The notes beneath the pieces were generated by a model. It saw nothing but the letters and a program-made list of their open reading frames with translations. It did not search any database and was not told the DNA's origin. Of a stretch of DNA of 64,000 bases, positions 1 through 8,535 are shown piece after piece (position 1 is the first letter of the stretch; each line of letters starts with the position of its first letter). This DNA comes from Desulfotruncus arcticus DSM 17038 (GTDB lineage Bacteria; Bacillota; Desulfotomaculia; Desulfotomaculales; Desulfallaceae): NCBI RefSeq assembly GCF_900113335.1, contig NZ_FOOX01000003.1, forward strand, positions 186,001-250,000. The letters are read 5' to 3'. The translations under genes and the position numbers were made by a program.

Positions 1-11
1 GAGGGGGTTTT

Positions 12-914
12 GTGATTCTGGTAACCGGGGGTACAGGCCTGGTTGGAAGATATCTGGTTAGAGCTTTGGTTGAAAAAGGTCACAAAGTACGCTGCCTGGT
101 ACGCTCCCCCAAAAATGGCAAGGAACTGCTACCCTCAGGTGTTGAGCTAGTCCGCGGTGATATTAATGATTCTGCGGCTGTTTCAGCTGCATGCAAGGGT
201 GCTGATAAGATTTTTCACCTTGTTGCCGTGATCAGGGAACAGGGCCAAAGTACGTTCGAGCATGTTAACGTAGAGGGGACATTGAACCTTGTCATTGCCG
301 CCGGTCAGGCCGGAGTAAAGCACTTTATCCATATGAGTGCAATTGGCGCCTGCGATAACCCCAAGTATAAATATGTCTATTCAAAGTGGCGCGGGGAGGA
401 AGCGGTTAGACAAAGCGGCTTATGTTGGACTATTGTGCGCTCTTCAATTATCTATGGAGACGGCTTTAATTTTTTTGACCGGATGATGCAGTCATTTAAG
501 TATGTACCTGGTCCCGTTGTGCCGGTTCCGGGTAAAGGTGCAACATTGTTTCAGCCTATTGCTGTGGAAGACATTGTGCGCTGCCTGTGTTTGATTGGTG
601 AAAATGGCAATATGTCCGGACAATTAATCGAATTGGGGGGACCGGAGCATCTTAGTTACTCGCAGATGTTGGATCGCCTGATGGAACGGTTGGGAGAAAA
701 ACGTTATAAGATTTATGTACCTATGTTCCTAATGCGTTTGATTGTACCACTTATGGGCAGTATTTTACCAGATCCTCCCGTAACTCCTGTGGAGCTAAAA
801 CAGATGGAAGTACCTAACATCACAGACATTGATGCTGTAGAAAAAATATTTGGCTTTAAACCAAGGGCGCTGCGTAACGGACTGAAATACCTGCCCGCCG
901 GAAAAAAGAGCTAA
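12..914 (+). CDS. NAD(P)-binding epimerase-like protein (atypical SDR, NDUFA9-like)
   Basis: A 300-residue Rossmann protein opening with VTGGTGLVGRYLV, the Gly-rich nucleotide motif of extended and atypical short-chain dehydrogenases. A Tyr-Ser-Lys segment (YVYSKWRGEEA, near residue 118) lies where the YxxxK active site is expected, but the spacing is atypical, so it may bind a nucleotide without classical epimerase activity. The C-terminal half resembles complex I assembly/NmrA-like SDRs. The start is a GTG 4 nt after GAGGGGG. Substrate unknown. It converges on the transglycosylase gene, with a 38-bp palindrome between them. Confidence 0.8.
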   Translation: MILVTGGTGLVGRYLVRALVEKGHKVRCLVRSPKNGKELLPSGVELVRGDINDSAAVSAACKGADKIFHLVAVIREQGQSTFEHVNVEGTLNLVIAAGQAGVKHFIHMSAIGACDNPKYKYVYSKWRGEEAVRQSGLCWTIVRSSIIYGDGFNFFDRMMQSFKYVPGPVVPVPGKGATLFQPIAVEDIVRCLCLIGENGNMSGQLIELGGPEHLSYSQMLDRLMERLGEKRYKIYVPMFLMRLIVPLMGSILPDPPVTPVELKQMEVPNITDIDAVEKIFGFKPRALRNGLKYLPAGKKS

Positions 915-920
915 ACGCTG

Positions 921-958
921 ACAATAGCTTGATAACTAATTAGTTATCAAGCTATTGT
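921..958. terminator. 38-bp perfect palindrome between convergent genes
   Basis: Arms 921-939 and 940-958 are exact reverse complements (ACAATAGCTTGATAACTAA). It lies after the SDR-like gene and overlaps the last codons of the transglycosylase gene on the other strand. There is no long T run, so it is a likely bidirectional terminator or mRNA 3'-end stabiliser. Confidence 0.55.
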
Positions 959-1618
959 ATTAAGCTGCTGTTTTAATACCTTTTGAACGTAATTTTGGGT
1001 TTCCCGGTAATCCGGGATTCCTCCGGCGCGGTCCACCGCGCCGGGTCCGGCGTTGTAGGCTGCAAGGGCTAAAGCTGTGTTTCCGTTATACCTGTTCAGC
1101 ATCTTTTTAATGTAGCGAACCCCGCCGTCTATATTTTGAACAGGGTCAAAAGGGTCTTTTACCCCCAGCGATGCTGCTGTAGCAGGCATTAATTGCATTA
1201 AACCCATGGCTCCCGAGGGTGAAACAGCACGAGGATTAAAACCCGATTCCACTTTGATTACAGCCTTAACCAGTGTCGGATCAACGCCATGCTTTTGGGA
1301 GATATTTTCTATTATTGCTTCAATTGAGCCGGTTTTCCCGGGAACAGGCTGAGTTTCGGTATTTTTAGTTTTGCTGGTTGCTGCTGAATACTTGGCTCCT
1401 GTTTGATTAACTGTATACAATTCAGGAAAAATGTTACCCGTTGTTATTTCTACCGGCTTGCCTGGTGTGCCGCTGTTGCCATTCCTCTGTTTTGCCATGG
1501 CCAGCATTAGTAAAAAGGAAAAGTCTTCTTCCGGTAAAATCTGTTCGGCCTTCTGATTGGTGGTTAATGATAACGATTGGTATTCAACCAGCAGCATGGC
1601 CAGTTCGTCTATTTTCAT
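947..1618 (-). CDS. Lytic transglycosylase, SLT domain
   Basis: A 223-residue protein with a C-terminal SLT/goose-lysozyme-like domain from about residue 100. VIKVESGFNPRAVS carries the catalytic Glu (about residue 124), followed by the family motifs GAMGLMQLMP and ALAAYNAGPGAV. It would cleave the peptidoglycan glycan strand between MurNAc and GlcNAc. The N-terminal ~95 residues are low-complexity with no visible signal peptide, so export is unclear; such leaderless SLT proteins are common in clostridia. The start is an ATG 8-9 nt after AAGGAAAG. It is downstream of the SLH-transglutaminase gene on the same strand (about 20 nt apart), a likely cell-wall pair. Confidence 0.85.
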   Translation of the reverse strand: MKIDELAMLLVEYQSLSLTTNQKAEQILPEEDFSFLLMLAMAKQRNGNSGTPGKPVEITTGNIFPELYTVNQTGAKYSAATSKTKNTETQPVPGKTGSIEAIIENISQKHGVDPTLVKAVIKVESGFNPRAVSPSGAMGLMQLMPATAASLGVKDPFDPVQNIDGGVRYIKKMLNRYNGNTALALAAYNAGPGAVDRAGGIPDYRETQNYVQKVLKQQLNTIA

Positions 1619-1641
1619 TCAAACACACAACTTTCCTTTCC

Positions 1642-2898
1642 TTATTTTCGATTCCATTGGTAGCCCTGATTGCGCCAGTAATCAAAGTTATTAAAAAACA
1701 GGTCTCCGGTACATACTCCATAAGTTGGGTCAACTTCAATCTTCTTTCCTGCCAAGTTTAATTCCACCCAGGTGTGATCACCGGTGTCTCCGGAATTTAT
1801 TGCTTTACCGCTAACGGTTATTGCCTGCAACCCGGCTTTGCCCGCTAAGGTAGCATAAAACTGGGCCAGTTCTTGCTCCAGGGCCCTGCCGCTGTTCATT
1901 ACTTCGGAAACCCCCTGGACAGCGTAAGAGCTAACTCCTTCCCTTGCCTCCCAATCATAATTAAAACTATGAATCATAAAATTATAAACCATCCTGGCCC
2001 GCGTCAATGGATCTTGATATTTATTTTTGTAAAACAAACCAAGTTGGTCAAGCTCACTATTCGCACCTGCGGCATTTACCCGGACGGTGCGTGTTCTGTA
2101 AACCTTGCCGGCGGGTTCAAGCAGAAATTTGTCCGAATTACTGAAATCAGCTGCTAATATGCGGTTGATTATTACCACGGTTTCAGCCCGTGTTACACCA
2201 TTATCCAGACTAAGCCTTCCATCGCCGTAACCCGTTAAGATTTTTTTGCCGGCCAGTAATGCTTCCGGGTTAAGATCACTGTAAAAGTATCCTGCGAATT
2301 GGTAAAAATCCGTTTTATACGGATCGTCTTGGAAGTAAGCTGTGGATTTGCTGTATTTTTCCGGCAGGTCTTGAAACTCCCGGAAACCAACTAGTGTTTT
2401 CCACGATGAACTGTCTGGCAAAGGCATTTCTATAATCAGTTTATTATCATCCATCCGGTATTTGTTATTGTTTATCAGAGACGAGGTTAGCGCCAGCAGT
2501 GCAACCTCGTGCCTGGTGGCAGGCTGGTCGGGCTTAAAAGTCCCGTCGGTATAGCCGGGTAAAAACAGTTCCGCGGCTTGTAAATAGTTCTGGCCCCAAC
2601 CCTGGGATACGTCAGGGTAGTCGGGATATGTTGCAACTTTGCCGGTTTCCAGCCCGGTGGCTTGAGGAAAAAGGGAAAAAACAATTTTGGCCAGCTCTCG
2701 CCTGGAAACGTTTTTTGAGGGATAGAAATTTCCGTCGGGGTAACCGCCAATGATCCCTTTTTCGGCCATGGTTTTAATTTCAGGTTCGGCCCAGTGACCC
2801 TTTGTGTCAGGAAAGCCGGAGGCCAAAGCCTGTGGCAACATCAGGAAAAAAATTGTCAGGGCAGCGACCATAGATAAAGCCTTTTTTAATCTACCCAC
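1642..2898 (-). CDS. SLH-domain protein with C-terminal transglutaminase-like domain
   Basis: 418 residues. An N-terminal signal peptide (KKALSMVAALTIFFLMLPQ then ALA-SG) precedes three S-layer homology repeats: FPDTKGHWAEPEI near residue 29, YPDVSQGWGQNYLQAAEL near 93, and a divergent GYGDGRLSLDNGVTRAE near 225. These anchor proteins to secondary cell-wall polymer. Residues about 290-410 resemble a transglutaminase-like cysteine protease fold (RARMVYNFMIHSFNYDW, then GDHTWVELNLAG with the His and a late DPTYGV Asp), but the usual active-site Cys is not obvious: the matching position reads GRALEQELAQFY. It may therefore be a non-catalytic cell-wall binder. GTG start with AAGGAG upstream. Confidence 0.75.
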   Translation of the reverse strand: MGRLKKALSMVAALTIFFLMLPQALASGFPDTKGHWAEPEIKTMAEKGIIGGYPDGNFYPSKNVSRRELAKIVFSLFPQATGLETGKVATYPDYPDVSQGWGQNYLQAAELFLPGYTDGTFKPDQPATRHEVALLALTSSLINNNKYRMDDNKLIIEMPLPDSSSWKTLVGFREFQDLPEKYSKSTAYFQDDPYKTDFYQFAGYFYSDLNPEALLAGKKILTGYGDGRLSLDNGVTRAETVVIINRILAADFSNSDKFLLEPAGKVYRTRTVRVNAAGANSELDQLGLFYKNKYQDPLTRARMVYNFMIHSFNYDWEAREGVSSYAVQGVSEVMNSGRALEQELAQFYATLAGKAGLQAITVSGKAINSGDTGDHTWVELNLAGKKIEVDPTYGVCTGDLFFNNFDYWRNQGYQWNRK

Positions 2899-2932
2899 AA
2901 TGATTAACTCCTTTTTATGTATTATCTTCGCA

Positions 2933-3048
2933 CAGCCTGTAAGACCCCGCCTTCTTAGGTCGGGGATTAACAGGCTGTAAGCTCGAAATAAGTGCGACTA
3001 AGGTTCAGATGGGGTCAAAAATCCCACCTGAACCAAGTCTTTTTTATC
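2933..3048 (+). repeat. Two-hairpin repeat element, copy 1 (divergent first hairpin)
   Basis: The first hairpin, 2933-2978, reads CAGCCTGT...CCCCG then CGGGG...ACAGGCTG. The conserved core CTCGAAATAAGTGCGACTA (2982-3000) leads into a second hairpin with arms GGTTCAGATGGGG and CCCACCTGAACC (3002-3034), then AAGTCTTTTTTATC. The first-hairpin sequence differs from the other three copies but still pairs in both arms. The right half forms the 3' end of the hydrolase gene on the other strand. Confidence 0.75.
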
Positions 3049-3816
3049 GGAAAGTTTGATCCTATCCAGCCAGTCGAACATTGTGTCCCATACCTTGCGG
3101 GTATGATTTGAAAATTGGTGGTCGGCGCCTGGAATATAAAGGAGTTCCCTTGGTTCACCGGCGTTTTGGAAAATTAAACCGGCATCCTCAGGGGGAACAA
3201 CGTTGTCTTTTTCCCCGTGGATAATCAGTAATGGTCTTGGTGCAATTTTCCCGGCCTGCTGGGGTACGTCAAACCGGTCGAGGTCGTCAAAGAAAGACCT
3301 GCGCAGGTAAACAATACCTTCATCTCCGGCCAGAGCGTACATATCGCCGCTTTCGTCCACCGGGCCTTCGACAAATTCTGTGAATATGTCCTTTAGACTG
3401 GCCGGGGCCGCCCAGGTACATACTCCTGATACCCTTTGATCGCCCGCAGCATGGCAGATTACAGTAGTTCCGCCAAAGCTGCGCCCTACTGTAAAAACGG
3501 GACCCATTCCTGCCGAGGTACACCAGTCCACCGCGCTGTTTAAATCATCAATCTGGCCGGATAGGGTTATTCTTTCGAATAACCCTTCACTTTGGCCGTT
3601 GCCACTAAAGTCAAACAGAAAAACATTAAAACCCCGGTTCCCCAGTTCCTCTCCCATAGCTTGGGCCCTGCCGCCGCCTTCTTTGCTGCCGGTGAAGCCG
3701 TGACAGACAATCACCACCGGACCTGAAGGCCCGCCCGGGGCGTGTAATAAACCTGCTAAACACAGCTTGTGGGAATTTATAAAACTAATTCTTTCCCAAG
3801 CTTGTCCGCTGGTCAT
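2998..3816 (-). CDS. Alpha/beta hydrolase (serine esterase/peptidase-like)
   Basis: 272 residues. Alpha/beta-hydrolase landmarks are the oxyanion segment VIVCHGFTGSKEGGG, nucleophile elbow VGRSFGGT (Ser near residue 112), Asp in HGEKDNVVPPED and His in GADHQFSNH. It resembles bacterial BAAT/dipeptidyl-peptidase-like or feruloyl-esterase-type hydrolases; substrate unknown, probably cytosolic (no signal peptide). The start is an ATG with AGGAGGAG upstream. The last ~14 codons and the stop (KKDLVQVGFLTPSEP) are supplied by a copy of the two-hairpin repeat, so the native C-terminus was probably replaced or extended. The TPR gene lies upstream on the same strand. Confidence 0.85.
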   Translation of the reverse strand: MTSGQAWERISFINSHKLCLAGLLHAPGGPSGPVVIVCHGFTGSKEGGGRAQAMGEELGNRGFNVFLFDFSGNGQSEGLFERITLSGQIDDLNSAVDWCTSAGMGPVFTVGRSFGGTTVICHAAGDQRVSGVCTWAAPASLKDIFTEFVEGPVDESGDMYALAGDEGIVYLRRSFFDDLDRFDVPQQAGKIAPRPLLIIHGEKDNVVPPEDAGLIFQNAGEPRELLYIPGADHQFSNHTRKVWDTMFDWLDRIKLSDKKDLVQVGFLTPSEP

Positions 3817-3857
3817 AATAATCTCCTCCTATGTATTAATTCAAATAAGGTTGTGGC

Positions 3858-4607
3858 TTATTCATTCCATGGCGCTGTGCCATTTTTTATATCCTCCAGT
3901 ATCATGCGTACTCCCAGGTGGTCGTCCGGGTCCAGTTTTAATATCCGGTTAAGTAATTCTTTAGTTCCGGCTATATCGCCACGCCTTAATTTTACCAGAG
4001 ACAGGCCGTGCAGTGTTCTTAAGTAGGGACGGTTATCGGTCCAGGACCAGGGTAACTTACCTTTAAAGTCTTCAGACAAAACAGAACGCCCCACATTGTA
4101 CGCTTTTGTGTATAAATCCTCAGCTGCCGCCAGATTGCCGGTGTTCCACTCTGTAATTGCAAGGTGGTTTAAGGCGTCTATAAAATAGGGGCATTCACCC
4201 AGCAGACTTTTAAACACCTCTCTTGCTTTTTTCATATCGCCTGCTTCCAAATAATTAATCCCCAGATCGAACTTGTCTGAAAGGTTTAGTACTTCTCCCG
4301 GCCAGGCGAACTCCCACTCATTTCGGCCCCTTTTTTCCAAACGAATAGGATATGCTAAATCACCTAATTTTTTGTTGTGGCGCCCTTTGCGTTTGACTTC
4401 ATTTAACCTATTGGGACTACCGGCGCTGACCCAGTGACAGTATTGCGTCCAGGCCAGTTGAAGACATTCTTCATGCCATTCCATTTGCCTTGCCCGATAG
4501 GACCGCCTCAATAAATCATAAATATATTTGGCCTCCCGATGTCCCCGGGACTGGTGGGTTACCCATAGAACATCGGCCAGTACGTGTTTGGCCACGTTTC
4601 TTTCCAT
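3858..4607 (-). CDS. Tetratricopeptide-repeat protein of unknown function
   Basis: About 249 residues starting at MERNVAKHVL (ATG 4607; an in-frame GTG at 4616 is possible but has poor spacing to AGGG). The C-terminal part has TPR-like helices: GINYLEAGDMKKAREVFKSL, ALNHLAITEWNTGNLAAAEDL and GLSLVKLRRGDIAGTKELLNRIL. The N-terminal half is rich in Arg/Lys/Trp and is not recognised. TPRs mediate protein contacts, so an adaptor role is possible. Upstream of and co-directional with the hydrolase gene. Confidence 0.7.
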   Translation of the reverse strand: MERNVAKHVLADVLWVTHQSRGHREAKYIYDLLRRSYRARQMEWHEECLQLAWTQYCHWVSAGSPNRLNEVKRKGRHNKKLGDLAYPIRLEKRGRNEWEFAWPGEVLNLSDKFDLGINYLEAGDMKKAREVFKSLLGECPYFIDALNHLAITEWNTGNLAAAEDLYTKAYNVGRSVLSEDFKGKLPWSWTDNRPYLRTLHGLSLVKLRRGDIAGTKELLNRILKLDPDDHLGVRMILEDIKNGTAPWNE

Positions 4608-4788
4608 AGCAATCACATCCCTGTCAAGGCCTAATTCCTATCTATATTTTACCTGAGAGATGGTTTTTCCTGCCTGTGCCGCCTATGAAAAGTTTTGAAT
4701 AGTCCCTGACTTAAGTAATTTAACAGATGAAGGTAAAATAAGATTTTTTGTAGAAAGCTATTACTAAACGATCTAAGGGGTTGCCGGA

Positions 4789-5208
4789 ATGATTACTGCA
4801 GGAACATTAAAAAGGGGGTTGAACCGGGGTTTTTCCACTACCTGGACGCTAACAAAGGTAGTGGTTCCTGTTTACCTGGTGGTTACCTTTTTAAAATACA
4901 CACCGGTTCTGGATTTGGTAGCGGGTTTATTCGCACCGGTAATGCATATGTTTGGTCTTCCCGGTGAGGCTTCACTGGTATTGGTGCTGGGGAAACTAAT
5001 CAACCTTTATGCAGCTATCGGGGCAATATCCTCACTTGGACTTTCCCACCGGGAAATAACAATTATTGCTACCATGCTGCTTTTATCCCATTCGCTGCCG
5101 ATTGAATCGGCTGTATCAGGGCGTACCGGCGTAAACGCAGCATTAATCACAGCTTTTCGTATTACTATGGCAGTGCTGTCCGGGATATTATTAAACCTTA
5201 TGCTGTAA
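4789..5208 (+). CDS. Gate-domain membrane protein (nucleoside-recognition family), first of a pair
   Basis: 139 residues with about four hydrophobic segments (VVVPVYLVVTFLKYTPVL, ASLVLVLGKLINLYAAIGAI, ITIIATMLLLSHSLPI, ITMAVLSGILLNLML). The HSLPIESAVSGRTG segment is typical of the nucleoside-recognition/Gate domain of SpmA/SpmB-type proteins and concentrative transporters. It sits 39 nt upstream of a second Gate-domain gene, so the two probably form a heteromeric membrane complex. What they carry cannot be read from sequence. The start ATG follows AAGGGG. Confidence 0.75.
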   Translation: MITAGTLKRGLNRGFSTTWTLTKVVVPVYLVVTFLKYTPVLDLVAGLFAPVMHMFGLPGEASLVLVLGKLINLYAAIGAISSLGLSHREITIIATMLLLSHSLPIESAVSGRTGVNAALITAFRITMAVLSGILLNLML

Positions 5209-5247
5209 TTTTTAAGCTATTTTCTAAGAATAAAGAAGGTGCTATGT

Positions 5248-5727
5248 TTGGATTGGGCCGGATTTGCGCGAGAGGCCTCGCTGGGAGTAGTTCATAATAT
5301 AGCTATGATGGCTATGATTGTCATACCGATAATGCTGGTTCTGGAGGTTGCCAGAGATTTAAAAATCTTGGATCGAATTGCCCAAGGGATGGCTCCGGTG
5401 GTTGGTGTTTTTCGTCTGTCCCGTGAGGCTGCTTTTCCGCTGCTGGTTGGTATAATATTTGGCATTGCTTACGGGGCCGGGGTGTTGATTGAGGAAGCGC
5501 GCAGCGGTCGTTTAAGTTGGAAGGATCTTTTTCTCATCAATGTTTTTTTGTCGGTTTGTCATGCTGTAGTTGAAGACACCGCCTTATTTATAGCTGTAGG
5601 GGCCAACGGTGTAGTGATATTACTGGGACGTTTTATAGTGGCTGTACTCCTAACCTTCCTGTTAAGCCGCTCAGCTTGGTTGGAAAAGGAAAGCTTAAAA
5701 CGTGGCGATCCGGTTTTATCTCGTTAA
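5248..5727 (+). CDS. Gate-domain membrane protein, second of a pair
   Basis: About 159 residues from a TTG at 5248, placed 6 nt after AGAAGGTG (a GTG at 5239 lies inside that ribosome site). Hydrophobic helices include NIAMMAMIVIPIMLVLEV, FPLLVGIIFGIAYGAGVLI and FIVAVLLTFLL, with the conserved segment SVCHAVVEDTALFIAVGAN, where the Glu-Asp pair mirrors HSLPIES of the preceding gene. The stop codon and last residues (LSR) fall in the left edge of a repeat element, so the native C-terminus may have been longer. Confidence 0.75.
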   Translation: MDWAGFAREASLGVVHNIAMMAMIVIPIMLVLEVARDLKILDRIAQGMAPVVGVFRLSREAAFPLLVGIIFGIAYGAGVLIEEARSGRLSWKDLFLINVFLSVCHAVVEDTALFIAVGANGVVILLGRFIVAVLLTFLLSRSAWLEKESLKRGDPVLSR

Positions 5728-5842
5728 CCGCCGCTAGGACTCCCGCCTCTACAGGCGGGAGTCTTAGCGGCGATAAACTCGAAATAAGTGCGACTAAGGT
5801 TCAGGTGGGGTCAAAACCCCACCTGAACCAAGTCTTCTTTAT
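5717..5842 (+). repeat. Two-hairpin repeat element, copy 2
   Basis: The left part pairs CCGCTAGGACTCCCGCCT with AGGCGGGAGTCTTAGCGG. The core CTCGAAATAAGTGCGACT matches the other copies, and the right hairpin pairs AGGTTCAGGTGGGGT with ACCCCACCTGAACC before AGTCTTCTTTATC. TTTATC occurs at both edges and could be a target duplication or part of the element. It lies between convergent genes. Confidence 0.8.
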
Positions 5843-5900
5843 CAGCTCCCCCGGGGGAAACAGGCGGAAAATGCTGTTGATGCAGCCATAAACTTTTTTA

Positions 5901-5947
5901 AAGAACCTTAGGCTATGTGAGATATAGTCACGTGGCCTAAGGTTCTT
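5901..5947. terminator. Bidirectional terminator hairpin
   Basis: Arms AAGAACCTTAGGC (5901-5913) and GCCTAAGGTTCTT (5935-5947) pair perfectly. It sits between the Gate-domain pair (+) and the acyl-CoA synthetase gene (-). Confidence 0.7.
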
Positions 5948-5951
5948 CTGT

Positions 5952-8054
5952 TTAATCAATCACCATTCTGGCGTCCAGGGCGATACACCCTTCCGGCTTT
6001 ACCAGCAGGGGGTTGATGTCCACCTCTGTTATTTCGGGCTGGTTGCCAAGTAATTCGCCCAGCTTTACTATGCATTGGGCTAAAGCTTCGATATTGCCGG
6101 TTTTTTTACCCCGGGCGCCGGAGATAATTTTATATGCTTTGGTTTCTTTAATCATCTCAACGGCTTCCCGCTTTGTAACGGGGGCCACCCGGAATGCCAC
6201 GTCCCGCATTATCTCTGCATAAATACCGCCCATTCCGAAAACCAGCACCGGCCCGAATTGGGGGTCCCTTTTACCGCCCAGGATAACTTCTGTGCCTTCG
6301 CTCACCGATTTTTGGAGTAAAACGCCTTTAATTCGGGCTCCGGGTACCTTTTGGGGTATGATTTCCATCATTTCCCGGTAGGCTTGCATTAATTCCGCTT
6401 CAGAGCTAATGCCCAGCCTTACGCCCCCGGCATCGGATTTGTGAGTAATGTCCGGGGAAGAAATTTTCATTACGACCGGATAACCGATTTCGCCCGCCAG
6501 TTTTACCGCTTCGTCTTCCGAGCTGGCAAGCCTGCGATTAACAGCCGGTATGCCGCAGCTTTCAATAATATCCAATGCCTTTTCATTCAGCGCAACGGGT
6601 GCGGCACTTAATGTAGAAAGTTTTAGATTAACGCTGCCGGTTGGCGGTAATGTTGTTGTTTCGTATGCTTTGTTTTTAATCATGTTATGGTACTTGTAAA
6701 GCTCAGATAGACAATACATTGCGCTCTCGGGGGAGCCGTACGCCACTACCAACTCTGCTTCGTTAAATTTTTCAGCATACTTTTGTTTGTGGGGGCCGAA
6801 AAACCACATCGCTGTTGGCTTGTCCGGGTGTTTGGCGACAGTTTCATTGACCGTGTCTACTATATTAAGCGGGTCTTCAGCTGGGTCAAGGTAAGCCGGT
6901 GTAATGCATAAAACTGCGTCTACCCCGCTGTCGGCCAATACACTGTTTAAAGCCAGAGCAACGATTTTATGATATCCCCTGGCCATACCCGCAGGCCAAA
7001 TATCAGCCGGGTTTCCGGCCTTCATCCAGTCAGGAAAAACCTCCTCCAGTACCGCAATGGTTTCAGGCGCATAGCTGGCAGTTTGCAATCCATACTTGCT
7101 GCAGGCGTCCACTGCCATGATGCCTGCGCCGCCGCTGATAGTTATTACGCCTATCCTTTTGCCCGCCATCTTGCCGTAAGTCCACAGAGTCCGATTTAAT
7201 TCTGCCAGTTGGGAAGCTCCCGCCACCCTGATAATCCCACTTTGGTTAAAGGCTGCGGAAAACACGGCGTCTTCTCCGGCCAATGATCCGCTATGGGAAC
7301 TGGCGGCACGGGACCCTTCCTCGCTGCTGCCGGTTTTTAAAGCCAGAATAGGTTTTAGGGGGGTAATTCTACGTGCCGCCTCCATGAAACGGCGCCCGTT
7401 CTGCAAGCCCTCAATATGTAAATTAATAACTTTAATCAGCGGGTTTTGGGCCATATATTCCATACATTCTATAAATCCGACGTCTGAGGTATTGCCAATA
7501 TCAACGCCTATACCGATGCCGCCGGTAAAGTCTTTGGCCGCTGCCAGGAATATCCCGGATTGGCAGATAAATCCCACGGGGACGGTGCTGGTGGTAAACT
7601 CTAAGAAAGCGGATTTAAAATTAATAAAATTATTGATTACACCTAAAGTATTGGGTCCTACCACTCTTGTAGCGGTACCCCTTACGGCCTCTACAATTTC
7701 GTTATGCATCCGCTGGCCCGCTTCGTCATCTGCGTCTGAAAACCCCTGAGTTATAACAATCACTGCAGTGATGCCTTTTTCAACGCACTGCCCAACCACT
7801 TCGGGGACGGCTGAACGCGGAGTGGAAATTATGGCCAGGTCAACGGAATGGCTGATATCTTTAACCGAGCGGTAAGCCGGTACGCCAAGGATGCTGCCGC
7901 CCCGGGGATTAACAGGATATATTTTTCCGCGGTAGCCACTGTTCAATATCTGTTCCAGCACGTTGAAGGTTCCTGGCCCGGTACGGGAAGAAACTCCAAT
8001 CAGTGCTACTGACTGTGGGCTAAAAAAAGGTTCAAGGTTGATGATTTCTGTCAT
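5952..8054 (-). CDS. Acetate/acyl-CoA synthetase, NDP-forming (fused alpha-beta)
   Basis: 700 residues: an N-terminal CoA-binding Rossmann domain (SVALIGVSSRTGPGTFNVL), two succinyl-CoA-ligase-like domains with the phospho-His loop SSHSGSLAGEDAVF (near residue 254), and a C-terminal ATP-grasp domain from about 480 (YPVVMKISSPDITHKSDAGG, VFGMGGIYAEIMRD). It interconverts acyl-CoA, ADP and phosphate with acid, CoA and ATP by a phospho-His relay in the cytosol. The length fits single-chain ACS-type enzymes. In a sulfate reducer it could conserve energy when acids are excreted or activate them for oxidation. Substrate range is not readable. Start supported by GGGAGG. Confidence 0.9.
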   Translation of the reverse strand: MTEIINLEPFFSPQSVALIGVSSRTGPGTFNVLEQILNSGYRGKIYPVNPRGGSILGVPAYRSVKDISHSVDLAIISTPRSAVPEVVGQCVEKGITAVIVITQGFSDADDEAGQRMHNEIVEAVRGTATRVVGPNTLGVINNFINFKSAFLEFTTSTVPVGFICQSGIFLAAAKDFTGGIGIGVDIGNTSDVGFIECMEYMAQNPLIKVINLHIEGLQNGRRFMEAARRITPLKPILALKTGSSEEGSRAASSHSGSLAGEDAVFSAAFNQSGIIRVAGASQLAELNRTLWTYGKMAGKRIGVITISGGAGIMAVDACSKYGLQTASYAPETIAVLEEVFPDWMKAGNPADIWPAGMARGYHKIVALALNSVLADSGVDAVLCITPAYLDPAEDPLNIVDTVNETVAKHPDKPTAMWFFGPHKQKYAEKFNEAELVVAYGSPESAMYCLSELYKYHNMIKNKAYETTTLPPTGSVNLKLSTLSAAPVALNEKALDIIESCGIPAVNRRLASSEDEAVKLAGEIGYPVVMKISSPDITHKSDAGGVRLGISSEAELMQAYREMMEIIPQKVPGARIKGVLLQKSVSEGTEVILGGKRDPQFGPVLVFGMGGIYAEIMRDVAFRVAPVTKREAVEMIKETKAYKIISGARGKKTGNIEALAQCIVKLGELLGNQPEITEVDINPLLVKPEGCIALDARMVID

Positions 8055-8189
8055 GGTTTACCTCCCAGTGGAATTTAATCCAAAGATCTCATTAAATAAT
8101 AGTGTTTTAATAATCTCCAAATAAAAGCAAAAAGCATTGAGTTTGTTTATGCTCATACAGTTTATTTTACCATACACTGATTTTAAAAC

Positions 8190-8218
8190 TTGCAAATTTG
8201 TTTGCAAAATGCTATATT
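8190..8218 (+). promoter_or_regulatory. Sigma-A-type promoter for the aroF-pheA leader
   Basis: TTGCAA (8190-8195), a 17-bp spacer, TATATT (8213-8218), placed about 25-30 nt before the T-box stem I region. Confidence 0.7.
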
Positions 8219-8244
8219 AAAAACGTCAATAATTTATTTAAATT

Positions 8245-8535
8245 TGATGAAGAGGAAAAGTAGGTAGGTAACAGGCCCCCAGGGAGAGAGTGTCGTCGAC
8301 TGGAAGCACTCTCGGGTTATGACCGTCCGAAGTTCTCCTCGGAGAAGCCGGCTGAAACCCTGAAAGGGAAAGTAGGTTAGGACGTGTTCTTCCCACGTTA
8401 TAAGGAAGGGGGTATCGGAATATTATTCCCGTACTTTCAGCCGAGGTGGTCCCGTATTTAGATATGCGGGTCAACCGGGGTGGTAACGCGGTGGCTTAGC
8501 CTCTCGTCCCTGGGATGAGAGGTTTTTGTGTTTTT
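8245..8535 (+). promoter_or_regulatory. T-box leader, complete module
   Basis: The pattern is that of tRNA-sensing T-box leaders: GAAGAGGAAAAGTAGGT at 8250, the stem I distal hairpin (AGAGTG...CACTCT), CGAAGTTCTCC...GGAG, CTGAAA...AGTAGG, then the T-box itself (GGGGTGGTAACGCGG, 8476-8491) and a terminator CCTCTCGTCCCTGGGATGAGAGG followed by T-rich sequence (8509-8535). The specifier codon could not be assigned with confidence. Uncharged tRNA should favour the antiterminator and raise aroF-pheA expression. A second terminator module follows. Confidence 0.85.

Noticed and set aside
5843..5910. A frame after repeat copy 2 reading QLPRGKQAENAVDAAINFFK
   Set aside because: It looks like a protein end, but has no start and cannot be joined cleanly to the upstream gene; too short to call.
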